This document shows positions 29,936 through 43,114 of a stretch of 60,000 nt of DNA, one piece after another; the first letter of the stretch is position 1; every line of letters starts with the position of its first letter. The stretch is from positions 13,759,060 through 13,819,059 of the forward strand of contig OX442314.1 in the NCBI GenBank assembly GCA_949358305.1. The letters run 5' to 3'. The stretch is from Strigamia acuminata. Its lineage: Eukaryota; Arthropoda; Chilopoda; Geophilomorpha; Linotaeniidae. A model generated the notes under the pieces. It did no database searches, had not been told where the DNA came from, and worked only from the letters and a program-made list of their open reading frames with translations. Position numbers and translations under genes: made by a program.

Positions 29936-32621
29936 GTATTTTTCTGATTTGTTTTTATCCGAGCCCTTGGGGTTGCGCAAAATTGAATCTAAACGACGCG
30001 ATAGTGGAATAAATTTATTACGAGGTTAAATATTATCTGGCATCATTACTACGCAAACAAGTCGTAACTCTCTAACCCTTTTGCAGTGACAAATAAAAAA
30101 CGACTTTCCAACTTTGTTGTTTAAACACTGGATTTACACTGATGACGCCATTTATTAAGGTAGAGTGGAACGACGTTTTAAATCAACTACTCCTCTCCTT
30201 ATCTCTCTACCATAAATAACTATCTTCCTAATTATACCTTTAATCTTATGTGAAGTAAAAAAAAAAAAACTTTTTTTCTTGCATGAAAATTATCTATTGT
30301 TTTGTGCACGTAGGCCTGCTACATGGTGGCCCAAGTTTAATTCTCGAGTGGATATCTGGTGTGGGCGGCAAGATGCTGACAGCACCCATCAGCTGTCAGC
30401 ATTACAGGTGTTCTTTCTTCTCGGAGGGAGGAGTAGAACCATAAAGGGAGAAAATCGTTACTTAATCACCTATTGCTTGCATCTATTAGGCGCGATGTTG
30501 ATGATGATAGGGTCATGGCTCCGGGCTCGCGCATCTTGGGTGGGTTCGGCGGCTAAACTGAATCATATCCCCGAGGAGATAGGCAGCTCCGTGTACTTTC
30601 CTTGTAATTAAGGCGAAGCATTGTCGCGATGAAGACATCATCAACTTATAGATTCGTGAACAGGTTTGGCAGGGGCATAGATCGGCAATCAAAAGCATCG
30701 GGTCACTCACCTCAAACCCACGCGGACCCCACAGATAGAACAGGCCTTCTCGTGCTGAATTACTCGCACGTGATGCGCATTCTTCGGCTTTTCAACCTAA
30801 TCTATTGCAAGAAAAAAACAGAATGTTTATAGAAAATTTTTTTAAAAGGTAATTTTAAATTCTCGTGTATGAAAGTTTAATTAAAACTTCTATTTTGACA
30901 ACAGTTCGCGAGGCTTTTGTGCGAGTGTAATTTGTACGCGAGTGTTAGAGCAAATCCAACGCGTCGCTTTTATTCTCTTTCAGTTACAAATTTAAGCTAG
31001 TGCATGAGACTGATCTACCTGGTGCACTCCTTTGCCTCTTGCAGGGAATGCAGATGACATTTTTGGTAGTTCCAAAGCGGCTGCATTGCACGCAAATGAC
31101 CGATAAGTAACCTCGCTTGATATAGCCCTTGAGCCACTTTCCCTTTGGAATAGGGACTAACCACTCAAACAAAGGAAGACTTTTACAAAAAGGCACCAAA
31201 AAAAATTGTCTTGGGCCAAAAATATTCTCCGTTTGCAAAACTTTGACATTTGATTGGAACATGGGATAGATTATTAACTATCTCATTTCCCCCCTTTGAT
31301 TTAGGCTTATCCACATTACTACACGGTTTGCAAATTTATCCGTTTCGTTAGCGGCTTACGTTTTGTTCACTGATGAAGCTTGTTAGTTTAATCCTATAAC
31401 GATTAAAAAAGTAATAGTTAAGTAAGATATTGCTTAAAATTGGACATAAACTTGAGTTTTTCATCACCTAAAAGTGCGCGGCAATAATACGTAAGAAACT
31501 TCCGGAAAAAACCAACAGCAGTAATGTTTTGAATTATCGCCACTAGGGATATACGGCGCTCCTGTTCATTGACTTTTTAAGTGTATTTTTCTATTTTTTG
31601 CTGGATACGGTATCGGTAGATACTTTTAAAAATAATAAAATTAAAAAAGAAGAAACAAACATTAACGTTGTACTTGTTTTAAAAAAAATACTACTGAAAG
31701 GATAGATTTCTCTAGTAATGGCACGTCCAAACAAAGTGCAGTGCGCTGTTTTTGCTGAAATCAACACTTTTCAACTCTTTTGCTCAATCGGTGACTTCAC
31801 TTGAAATTCAATGTGTTACAAACAAAATTCAGCAGTCTTGACTCAAAACTTAAAACGATTCCCACCCCTCTCAAATCCACACCTACTTCTCCAATATAAG
31901 ATCAATCGATATGTACCACCTTGGGCTAGAATATGCTGATTTTCGTATTCAACTCGCCAAAAAAAAAAAAAAAAATGTTTCCACCACTTTTATGCAACTT
32001 TTACTAAGTTAAATCTTTCCGTAAGAGGAAGTAAGTAGGGAATCAACTCAAAGCATCCGCTGCAGGGTCAGCAAAAGCGCCCTTTTATTCTGCTGAATCA
32101 GACAGAGCTGTCGGACAAGTTGCATCACACTCTGTGCTCTCACTCCTTCTTATGTGGCAAAAACCGGACACAACTTCTTTGGCAAGACAAGGGTCCTTGA
32201 AGGTTTGGCCTGATGACATCAGCAATTTATTCGTCTATGTGGGTTCAATCACATCCACTTCTTCATCTTCCCGCCTTAGAGCTCACGTAGGCCAAGCGTT
32301 ATCGCTCGACCCTACTCTGAATTTGTAATTTACCTACATACCAAATAACAGAACAAAATGTTCAAAAAAATATATACCTGGACAGAGCAATCGACCGCCC
32401 TCTGGCGGTTGGGTCATGAACTAAAAGAACAACTACATTCCATCATGAGCGAGCCCTTGGTCACGTCTCGAGAGGGGTATTCTTATCGTAACATAGGATG
32501 GCACAACTCAAGCTTCCAAAAGGCGCCTGTGGCCGCTGAATAATAATTATCGGTTATTAATTGGTGGTGTCGTGAAGGATGCAACACTCGAGCCTCGTGT
32601 AGCCGCTTGGGGAAACAGAAC

Positions 32622-32651
32622 ACACGCACACGCCAACACACACACACACAT
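32622..32651. repeat. (CA)n microsatellite
   Basis: Interrupted CA repeat, ending in six uninterrupted CA units. Confidence 0.85.
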
Positions 32652-35600
32652 AGAAAATCCCTAGTACAAAGTGTTTGGCAAAAAGCCTCGAGGAAAGAAA
32701 TCCGAACGCTTTCAACTTGCAATGGATGGAATGGGATTCAACTCCTCTTATCTCTTTTTTTTCTCCTTTTCTTTTAGTCCCTGTGTGTCCTTACATTGCC
32801 TTGTGAAAAAGCAATTTGCCGTTTTAAAACGCGGGCTATTCTTTTGGATTTCTCAATGAGTTCGTGTTCAAAAGTAAAGGCTTCGGCGTGAAAAATCGTT
32901 TCCAAAAAGAAATAAAATTCAAGGAAAGCATATTAAATTTCTGCGAAACAATTTTAAAAAGAGAAAAATAACCAAAGCTGTATACTCGTAAAAAAAAAAC
33001 TTTAAATAGTTGTTTATTTTACTGCTAGATCGATGTTTTTTGCGTTGAAAAAAGCGATATTTTATATCGATTTTGTAGCAAAACAAAATCCATTAGCGAC
33101 ATGTTGTTTCGAAATTTGTTTTCGAGCGTATCCATTTGCTTTTAAGGTTGGAAATGACCCGAATGATGGACAAGCACATCTGCTTGGATGTCTATTGCAG
33201 TTTGAGGCAGAGGGCGCTGGACTCTTGACTGTTTTGATCCCAGAATGGACGCCCTCTGACGACACGAGACCGCGAGCTCATCCATCGCCTGAGCAGCCAC
33301 CAACTGTCACTACCAAGTCCAATCTAACCACCCCTTTTCTACAACCCCCTTCGCATTTAAAGTGCAGTGTGCGAGGCATTTTTTTTACCAATGAGCATCC
33401 ACGTGCAGTTGTTAGGCCTGGCGATAAGCTCTGAGTATGCGTAGAAACCGAAATTAAGGGGTTTTCCCTGAATAAAATTTAATCTCGTTCTCGTTTCCCA
33501 ACTGCTTTCAAGCTCTTGTCTCTGCTTCGCTGAAAAATCGCGTCGTATTGATTTGTGAGAATTGGATCTACGAGATTCACTTGGATAATTCTGAATATCT
33601 AATAAGAATTATTGGTTTCTGGACCCAGTTGAAGAAAGGTTACGGTAACAAATAGACCACTTGTTACTACCAGCAGTCTCCGATGTCTGATGGATCAATC
33701 GAAAGACCTATTTAGGTATTCTAGATAGTACTGGATAGTTATTCCGACGCATTCGACTGTTTCTAACAGTGCAATTTCTAGAGAAATTTCCAGTATTATT
33801 TTGAGTTTTGATTTTTTTTTTTGTCATTTTGGATTGTCAACATTCCTTCACATTTAATAAATTCAACTTAACTTAACCTACATTGATTTGTGTTTGAATA
33901 AAGATCTGTTCTAGAATTCTCTCTGCAAGAGAAGAAAATGAGGAGTCATAATCAACTAGTTTGTAAGAAGCTTTAGAAGCTATAAGGTCCAGGGCCAATG
34001 GGGGCGAGACTAGAAGGAGCAAGAAAAAAGGCACATCTGTATCAGTAGAAATCCAAGTCTTTTACTGAGCAAAACAATACAATTTCATAAACAAAGAAAT
34101 CCTTGCATAATAGCAAGGACTTAAAGTCTAACATCATCGCATTACTGGAAACAATAGCACGTGCCAAAAGGATTAAATTAGCACAAAAACATCAAGAAGA
34201 AAAGAATGAATAAATATAAACACTTAAACTAGCACTAATCACAAGGTAAGTCTTTCACTGAGCTCTAAACATATTAAATTAATCCTTTTTTTTACTCTGT
34301 GTGGCATTCAACTGCGATCAGTAGAACCCAGGATCGCCATTCTGCTTATTAATAACTCTACTTTTTAGGTAAAATTCCTGAAACGCAGCAGCTGTGCTTT
34401 CTCAAAACGGTGATGAACAAGGGAGGCTGCGTCGAGCGGATTACACTGCACGTTCCCTCACTAAGAAGCTTAGAATCACTCCCCTTCACCATATGGAACA
34501 ATGCCAAGAAGTGGGTGGAACGAGTGACGTCATTTGTGGTCGGTCGGCCTGCAGATTATTTTCAATAATCAGCATGCCCCAAGAGCGCGAGAACGACTCA
34601 TTTTCAGCCGACAATTGCTCCCAATGACTGGGTATTGGGACGCCGCCAATGGCATGGCCCAAGAGCAAATGGGGTCTCGATTGTCGCGCGCTTCAAATCA
34701 CGACCCGACCCTTCCAAACATCCCCTCGTTGCATTAAAGGGAAAAGCAACTCAACCAACTGCTTCGCTTCGCTGAACATCATTTCTCGATTGAAACTTTT
34801 GGTTTCAGGTTCTCTTCTCTTCCCTTTGCGCAAAACGAATTTGAAATGTTGACGAATTAAAGAAATTCACGCAGAAAGAAGAATAAGTTATTCTGCTGGC
34901 ACAAAGTCATATTTTGATCGTTATTATCTTCTTCACGTATTAAATTTTTATGTCTCATTGCAGGAAATTGGAAAGAAGGGAAGACGATAAAAGGTCAATG
35001 TGCGTGTGAAAAATGAAAAAGCAAAGCAAAAGCGTCTCGAGTGCCAATGATAAATGAGTGCGACTTACTGTCTATCGGTGCATGCGTTAATACTTTGCAG
35101 CAGGCTATTTAGACAATATCCCCAAGAGGCACGGAAAAGAGACTTTACAACTAAAACCCCTTTCTTTTATTTCTCTTTTCTAGTGGCCGTGAAAGAGACG
35201 ATTAAAATGAATCGCTTCGCTGTCTGCTTCGATTTGGAGAGAAAAGAATGGATTCCCCACACGCGTTTGCCATCCGTTTCCATTCAAACTTTCTTTAGTA
35301 ACATCGACACAAACTCAGTCAATTAAGACTCTAAAGAATCATCCGCGAGCTAAATCAATCTTCTTCCAGACCCCCGAAGAATAGAATGTAAAAGAGAGAG
35401 AAAAAAGTTAATTTTCTAAAACGATTTTCACCACCACAAGGCAAAACATGTCAAAAGCTCCGCACAGCGGGCGAACTTCACTGCAAGATACCATGCGCAT
35501 TTTGCTTTTGCAGCAATGCCAAATAAAAGTTGAAACTATTAAGCTCTTTTATGGCGCGGCGTCTCAATGTCTAGATTCCATCTGCACCCACACGGGTGTC

Positions 35601-36511
35601 CCTTATGACCACGCCTACGGTCGATGACTCTCTCCATCTCTCTCAAACGAAAACTAAGTTGATTAATTTTGGGTATAACATCTGTCATAAAGATGCAATC
35701 AGTGTCAACTGATTTCATTACATCTGATACGTCTTAGAAGTTTAATTTAGGGAAGACGTAGACGATTTTTACACCTTGCTTTCTCCTCCTGGTGGTGAGA
35801 TGGCAATTAAAACGGCTACGATGTAATTTCGAGGCAAATACAATATAAAGAGCCTCCTTTTTCTTGTAAGACAGTTTCGCTATTGCTTCGATTGAAGCTG
35901 CTAGCTGTACCCATAATTAAAACTCGACCCGAGCACCTGTAAAGTTTACTATTAGACATCACGCAGTACGCCTGACAGCCACAACTGTAAACTAAGGCGC
36001 AAACCTTCCCTCTTGAATCAACAAAACACTACTGTAATTAAAAAGGTGAAAAGAAGAAAGGAAAGACGAAGAAGTTGCTAATTAATTAAATGTCGCAATC
36101 ACGTATTCTGCACTCCACTTGTCGTGTTTTGTTTCGTGAATAAAAGTTGTTTCTATACAAACTCGCAAGCTCCACAACACACGTGTTGCCAAAACTTTTA
36201 TTACCTTTAGAGTATGTTTGAAAAAGTTATCTTTTCATCATTTACTGTATCCTTTATAGACTTTGCTAAGTGAACTTGTGAACCTCCTCCTCTTCCTTCA
36301 TGCCGTGTTGACGTGCACGCCGGATATCGTGACCGATCACGACCTATTGAAAGCTTCAAAACGGTAAATGCGGTTAATTTCAAGACCAGAGTTTGCTTTT
36401 GGCGAGGCATGTTGAGGGTTAATGACAGCAGTGTAGACACCGAACACTCCTAATTACGACGCAATCGGCACCAGTCTCGATCTATACTTCGATTGACACA
36501 TTGCACGAGCA

Positions 36512-36540
36512 CACATACGCACACACACACACTCACACTG
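36512..36540. repeat. (CA)n microsatellite
   Basis: Short interrupted CA tract (cacatacgcacacacacac) next to the ORF-dense block. Confidence 0.8.
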
Positions 36541-36867
36541 GGTACTATCTGTATAATTAATGCCCACCGAACACAAGACTCGTAAAGACTCAATTAGACT
36601 GCTACCTCGTTGCAACGTTTCAGATCAAACTTCCCAAATCTATACTTATACCAGAGTCGATAATTCTATTAATTGGCTTTCAAACTGCAGCTGTAGCAAG
36701 CGAAATATATATTTGTAATGTCGAAACCGACTTTGTTTCAAATAGCAACAGTGTTTTTTAAATAATTCCTGCAAAATAGCTTGAATTTTTTACATTTGAG
36801 TAAATATTTACATCATTTATAAGTACCTGGAGTTTAGTACATCATAAAAATCTACTATAACGAGATA

Positions 36868-37353
36868 TTGCACTATAATATAGATTTATGTTGCCAGTTA
36901 TGGACAGCAGTGTCCATGCAACGCTTCTGCACGGAAGCTCCAATTACTGCGTCGCCAATTGGACCGATGATGAATGTTGAGACCTCGATCATTCTCCAGC
37001 ACTCCGCCCACCAACGCCCACAAGTTTTCGATCGGCCCCCAAAAAACGGAGGAGGTGATCTGACGGAAGCCTTTGCGTGGCGCACGCACAACCCACGTGA
37101 TGAAGCCCTTTTCCTGCCTGAATTGACACCGAATGCACGCCACCTGCGCAGACGCAATCGATTCGAAAAGCAATCGAAAGTCTCAGCCATACACGTGACC
37201 ATTGGTCATGGGAGCGATGGAAGAGGTGGAGTGAGAGCGAAATGTGGCCGGGGAAAAAGGAAGAAATTGACGGTCATCCATCGTGAGATAAAAGCACGAG
37301 TGTTAGCCCATTGGGCAAAGAGGGCACGTCCATGGACTGATGAGTTGACTTAG
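36868..37353. other. GC-rich, ORF-dense segment of unknown nature
   Basis: About 480 bases of clearly higher GC than the surroundings. They are open in one plus frame (161 codons, 36868-37353) and two overlapping minus frames (109 and 91 codons, 36873-37202 and 36898-37173). The 91-codon minus frame has many codons ending in G or C from about 37154 down and is preceded by a splice-acceptor-like tctgcgcag. Its product includes WVVRAPRKGF and SSVFWGPIENL. I recognise no family. It may be an exon on the minus strand, a decayed gene or conserved non-coding DNA. Confidence 0.35.
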
Positions 37354-38397
37354 GATTTATTCCAACCTAGAGGCAAATGGATCCACAAGCACTAGCCGCT
37401 ATTCGTATAAATTGTTAAAGTAAACGTGCTCGCTTCAAGAATAGTAATTTTGAAAGGTGATTAAGACATCGCGCCACACATGCGTCCTTTCTTTTACATT
37501 ATAACTTGGATTAATTAGTTGGCAGATACTGTAGGGGAGAGAGAGAAGGTGGAACGGAAGAAGAAAAAAATCAAGTCGCCACAAAGGCGCCATGTCAAAC
37601 TGGACGGAGGGTGTAATTAACAGCTGACCGCGATCATTGACAAGCTAATTTCGCACCGGAAACAAATGATCAATCGCCGCGCGAGATAAATAAGAGTAAA
37701 AAGGGAAATTGACACTTTTATTTGTTGCTTTTAGTTTAGTGTAATGCCATTTTGTTTTTTTGTTTTTTATTATTTGTTGATGTTTTGGGAAATAAAGGGT
37801 TACACTTTAATTCATTCTTAAAAGCAAGCGTTCAATCTGGGTGTAGTCCCTGGGTGTTTTGCATGTTTACGTTGTTTGACTTTAAAGTTGAGACCATCGG
37901 CATAACACGCCTGCACCATTATGTATTCTCTTTGCCGGGAAGGAAAAATAATTTCAGTAATGAAAAAATACCTCAAGCAAACCCGTGGTGCATTACAACA
38001 AAAATTTGAAAACTAGACAGGGGAGTGAAGACTGGAGAGGGTTCGTCATGTGGCTGCAAGCAGCGACAGTTCTCTTGGGGTGCCAGATTAATATCGTAGA
38101 TTGCAAAATAAACACGCAAGCAACGGGGTCAGCATAGCCTTTCTTGTCTGTCGAAATCGGTAAAAGATAGCATATATTGCACAAGTTATCACGACGTTTT
38201 CTCGTCCGAAACACAATGTATCCAATGTTTTCTTTACTTCAAACAAAATGAAACTCCTCCTGAACTCTTGATGTTGACTTAACCGCAATGTACCAATGTG
38301 ATCATCAAAAGAATATTTTTCAAAGTGAAAGAGACTGATAGTAGAAGTCAAATGTGTACAGAAAGATTAGAAATTAACATGTAAATTTCATACATTA

Positions 38398-38560
38398 TTA
38401 CAGGTATCTGCAAAATCTTTAATTAGCATTACAAGTTGGTTGCAGTTAATTTAATGACTCATTAATTAGCTAAATCCGTCGTAATGATTTTTATTCATTC
38501 TCTCTCGTCATTATAAAATCATTTCTAATTTTGAGTGAGTTTTAAAATTCAATTATAGTT
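38398..38560. promoter_or_regulatory. candidate regulatory block with TAATTA motifs
   Basis: Contains tttaattagcatt, cattaattagctaa and cgtaatgattttta within about 100 bases. These are TAATTA/TAAT cores bound by homeodomain proteins, separated by non-repetitive sequence. In 36% GC DNA such words arise by chance, so this is only a candidate. Confidence 0.2.
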
Positions 38561-39889
38561 ATTGTTTAATTAGTGGCTTATTTGTGTTTATCTTAAGAAT
38601 TATTTAAACTTTTTAGTGCAATTTTATAGAAATATAAAACTAAAATTGCCCAAAACTGAATTTTGGGACCTCTACAAACCGTACCGTACTTTAATTTAAT
38701 TTATTTTTCAATCAGCTTTGAAATTTAAAACATCTTTGTATCCGATTAAGGGCAGCAGAGTAAAATTACAAAGCAGAACTTATAGCTACAGATAAGCTAG
38801 CATCATTATAGTGGATTGAATTGAAACTTTATTCGTTTCTACACAAAATAAAAATGTAATTTAGCCATTATTTTAAATAAAGACTTCAAGATAATGTAAG
38901 AACATACCTTTCACATCACTCAAGTTCAGCAGATAAAACTTTCCAAAGCTTTTCTTGAATCTCCATCTCCTTTATGTAAATAGATCAAATTGCTCAAGGG
39001 AAAGGAAAACGTTCGATGTTTATCCAAATTGTTCGAATTAATTAGCAGTGAGGTGAAATAATTAATATAAATTACTCGAAACAAATCGCAACAGTACTGA
39101 AAATTTATTTCGGAAAATATAATCAAATGCCAAATAGTGATTAAAAAGCAATTAGAATGTTGACACAGAAACACGCAAACACGTGGGAAGAAAAATAAAG
39201 CTAAACATGCCTCGCCTCACCAGGGCGCAATACAGCGAGCTCATTGCTTTGCCGCGAGAAAGAAAAGGTCATATTTACTAACTCAAAAACAAAAGCATAT
39301 TTGCACTAAATACTCCTCGTCCCTTTCTCCTGCTATTATTTTTTCCCTCTAAAATTCTCACGCTGAATTATGACAGGTCGTGAATTATTGTGCCTAATGT
39401 AAATGAACCACTTGTGAATAACCATAACCTTAGAAGATAATTCGCAGGCAAAAAATACTGCTTTTTATGTCTGAAGAGTTGCACTGGTGCCCACACAATG
39501 CAAATGTAAGCAAAAGTTTTCAAAATTAAAATAAACATAATTTTTAATGTACAACTTGAAGTACAGTTACGATAAGACGAGGAAATGTTGTTTGAAAAAT
39601 GCAAAAATCAAAAGATAAAGCAAATTTTTTAAAAGAAATTGTAATTTAATTCTGAACCAAAGTAATAAAAATCTGTATAAATAAATATAAATTAGTGAAC
39701 AACATTTATTCGAAAGCTACTACAACTTGAACAGTTTTCCATTTCTATTTTTAAAAAATTTAAAAACAAAATAAAAATGTTTTTATAATGTAATCGAACG
39801 TTTTCATGTGGATTTTGTTGGTACATCGGAGAGAACCTTTTCCCTTACAGATCAAATAGCCTCGTGTCCCTTATGGCACAATTCAGACG

Positions 39890-40400
39890 TAGTATTTATT
39901 GCAGTGAACAGATTCCCCCTCGTGATCTGTAAGTACAGAAAAGTGATCGCCGCCTAGGAATCTTTAATGAGCACTACTGGTTTGAGATTTTAGTTCCGCT
40001 GATTAAATGCATTAACAAAATTGAATAATGCCTTTAAAATTAAAATATGAAAAAATAAAAATTAGCTTTGGGTCTGGTTGCACTTGCATCCCTGTGGATT
40101 TCCACTATGAATCAACGAGTGGAAAAAAATGATGGTAGAAAACGAACTGCGATACGATTTCTTTATTAGTGCAACCTGAACTGGGATCTGTAGCTAATGA
40201 AGAATAATTTGCATAATGAAAATCCACTCTTGTATCGAACGTGAGAATTGCCAGTTTACACTAGGAAAGCTGTCACCCTGGATAAATGCGGAAATGGGTA
40301 CGTGGTTAAATTCTCATGAGCTTAAATGAGGATCATATCTGCTTGGTGTTAATTCAATGTAACACGACTGCTAAGCTCATAATAATATTAAATGAGTCAG
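39890..40400. promoter_or_regulatory. candidate conserved non-coding block
   Basis: Non-repetitive, higher-complexity sequence with evenly spaced TAAT, ATTTGCATAATG (octamer-like) and CTCATGAG words, lying between two low-complexity AT tracts. It has no coding frame. The role is inferred from texture only. Confidence 0.2.
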
Positions 40401-41577
40401 TAGTTAAAATTGGTATTCGTTTTTAATAAATTAATTTTATACGTTTTTTTCGATTTTTTTTTTATTATTTATTATTTTAATTTTTTTGTTTTTTTATTGT
40501 GAGAAGTATAGAAAACTGTCACGGAGATAAGAAAACAATTTCTTTCAAAATGACACCTCTGAATGGAGAGAAGATACGAGTTGTCAGGTAATTTTCCAAA
40601 TCAGTGGTCTTTGACACTGAGATTCGCGCTCCATGATCGTTTGTTACTTTATGATGAGGATGATGTAACGATTGATTTGACATTTGAAAATATGTACTCG
40701 GCTGACGCCAGCACTTTTCCTTTTTGAGTTTAAGTGATTAGTGAAACGACAGATGATGTATGATCCAAAATTGAATCCAGTCGCTTCCAAAAGTTTAATT
40801 GACAAGTCGCGTTCTACTCCCTTTTTGTTCTCTCAGCAACGTCAAGAGAAAGGATTAAAAATAATCATTTTCAATTCAAGAGATTAAGTATAATATTCAT
40901 CTTTGAAAAATGTATTAATTTTTTTTTGAAAAATCGTTACAAAGTATAATTCTTTTTAACGACTGCAATTGAAAATATTTTAACAAAAGACGATTAATAA
41001 TTATATATCTGCAATATTTATATTTATTTTCCTTTTAAATTCTTACATTTTCAACATGTTTAGAAATCTATACCAAAACTTAATACGTATAACAACAATA
41101 CCCGCCTTTCCTTAAATTTCCTTTTCTATTGTTAAATTTATATTCAATTCGCTGTAAATACATATTAAAAAATAACATGCCCATTTGAGCAACCATAACA
41201 AATACTTCAATTAAAAAAATATTTTAATCAATAACAAAAAAAATATTCTAAAATTGTGAAATTAAAAATGACATTTTTTTCCAAATATTTTCATAAAATA
41301 ATAACTGAATCGTTATATTTATCTGATACAAATTTTTGGACTTAAATATGCCATTATAATAACTAATTTTTAAATTATTGTATGTAAATGGTATTTCATA
41401 ACACTAACTTGAGTAAAACACACTTCAAACTGGTTTTCGTGCCATCAAAAGATTATATACCTGACGAAAATTTATCTCTGTATCCTCTGGTGCAGTAGAA
41501 ACATTTAATGTTTTCATCATCCTAATAAATAATGCAACAACAAATAAACATTAATTTACACAATAAACATCAATGTT

Positions 41578-42597
41578 TTACTTGTCCTGGTAGCTCTGAA
41601 GAACTTGTTTAGCCTTCTCCGGATTTTGTTTTTTTAATTCCTGATATCCTGACCACGACTGAATGTAGCCCATATATTCTGTCAAATTCCAAATTGTGTC
41701 CCGAGTAACCATCCTATCTCTATAAATAAAAATAATAATTTATCAATCAATAATTTAGATGAATAATTTTCATTTTTATTCAAACCTTATTTGTTCTTCA
41801 TAAGGCAACTCCAGATCTCTATACATGTCGTCAACAATCTTTCTGTTTTCATGCCAGTACCCAGCAGTATCCACATTGTATAACTGAAATACAAAATTGT
41901 AATGCAACTGTTATAAACATAAATTCAATCGCATTTACATGGTTCATGTGCTCTTTCAACTCCAAACTTTTTTCCTGTCCATAGGGTTTTGGAAAACCGT
42001 AACAATATACAGCAAGAACACCTCCAGGACGTAATACGCGGTCAACTTCCTTGTAAAAAGACGGTAAATGAAACCAATGCGCAGCTTGTGCTGTGTTTAC
42101 GAGGTCAGCACTAGAATCAGGAAGAGGAATCGAGTCGCATGAACCAAGTCTAAAAATTACAAAATAAAAAAAAGGTTAAATCGTTTGAATTGCGTATATT
42201 AAAATAATAAAACCGACTTGTATTGAACATTGGCATTAGTCTCTCTTTTTATTGCTTCATTGATTTGAGAATCACTAACATCTGTACCCAAAACATGAGT
42301 AAAATGAGGAGCCAATATGCTGGTACTTTGTCCGGAACCACAGCCTACATCGACAGCTTGATTGAATGGTGGCGAAATCTGAATTTTAAAAAGATGAATT
42401 TAATCAATATTTATTTAATTATTGCTTTAAACACATTTGGTGGTTTGAATCAATGCGAGTTATCACGTTTGGTTTGCGATTACCTTTGCTCTAAGAAAAT
42501 CTAGAATGTGTGTCAATATTTGTTTCGGCGGTGTTGGTCTAAATTTGGCATATAAAGCTGAATGAGAAACTTGAGTAAAAATTCGACTAGCATCCAT
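41578..42597 (-). CDS. class I SAM-dependent methyltransferase A (Methyltransf_11 type)
   Basis: Five exons on the minus strand (42597-42484, 42378-42218, 42149-41939, 41883-41786, 41719-41578) with phases 0, 2, 0, 2 give 241 residues. The SAM-binding motif I is VDVGCGSGQ at about 47-55, followed by an acidic GTDVSDSQI (motif II region). Then come an SADLVNTAQAAHWF motif and a VLRPGGVLAVY strand typical of methyltransferases in the trans-aconitate methyltransferase / 'putative methyltransferase DDB_G0268948' group. The natural substrate is unknown. Start: the ATG at 42597 opens a reading frame with the family's N-terminal Y.KFRPTPP motif. Exons 2 and 3 have exactly the same lengths (161 and 211) as in paralogue B 4 kb away. 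An alternative first exon lies upstream at 42989-43114. It faces away from the kinase gene. Confidence 0.92.
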
Positions 42598-42988
42598 AAC
42601 GAACGTGTATAAACGATATTTATAAAACAAACGAAAGGACTAGGTGAAAAATGACGCCATTTTGATACAAATGCAGAGGTAAACGCTCCTTCGAAGCCTC
42701 CGTACATCTCATGACGTCACATCTCGGTATTTTTGTTGGTAGTGGACGGAAATCGTTTACTTTTCGGTTTCCCTTCTAAATTTTTTCATAGTTCCAACAA
42801 GAAAATATTCTTGGTTTTTAGGTCTGTGGTTTTTTCCTTTTTTTTTGTTCATATATTAGATGTTGTAATGCAGTTGGGAAAAAATTTAAACTTAAAAACT
42901 GATACTGAGAGCGTAGAAACGACTAAAAAAAGCGATTTTTGCTGGATTTTGTCAATTGTATTGTAGTTTGTAATATTTGTTACCGTAC

Positions 42989-43114
42989 TTGTTCTTGAAT
43001 AAATGTTGTTATCTTTGTAATTAGCTCGTGTGGTGGTTCCGGACGATACAAGGAATAAAATTGCGATTGATCTTCATTTGTGAATAAGTTTTCAGCGCCT
43101 GTTTTTACTGCCAT
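42989..43114 (-). CDS. alternative or orphan first exon of a methyltransferase
   Basis: ATG at 43114 begins 42 codons with the family-type N-terminus (NLFTNEDQSQFYSLYRPEPP), aligning with Y.KFRPTPP of exon 1 of methyltransferase A. A donor CAA|GTACGG at 42988 leaves phase 0, exactly the phase needed to enter exon 2 at 42378. Use of this exon would give a 245-residue isoform with a different N-terminus. The other possibility is that it is the remnant of a third tandem copy whose remaining exons were lost; no other methyltransferase exons lie between 42.6 and 43.0 kb. A competing donor 5 bases downstream (G|GTAACA) would break the frame. Confidence 0.65.

Larger units (their letters stand above)
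29936..36867. other. gene-free stretch with GC-richer islands
   Basis: No exon could be recognised. GC-richer islands stand out at about 30.30-30.78, 33.18-33.43, 34.48-34.79 and 35.46-35.64 kb against an AT-rich background; the one at 34.5 kb contains a TGACGTCA (CRE) palindrome. A CA-rich microsatellite lies at 32622-32651. A 133-codon frame at 33033-33434 lies partly in a GC island and has no recognisable family. Confidence 0.45.
37354..41577. other. gene-free stretch before the gene cluster
   Basis: No recognisable exon. The sequence is AT-rich with long mixed-sequence blocks, and becomes extremely AT-rich from 40.4 to 41.5 kb. Two homeodomain-motif-rich blocks are listed separately. Confidence 0.5.

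Noticed and set aside
33033-33434. 133-codon plus-strand reading frame with a real ATG
   Set aside because: Composition changes abruptly from AT-rich to GC-rich along the frame, with no recognisable domain and no supporting splice or signal features.
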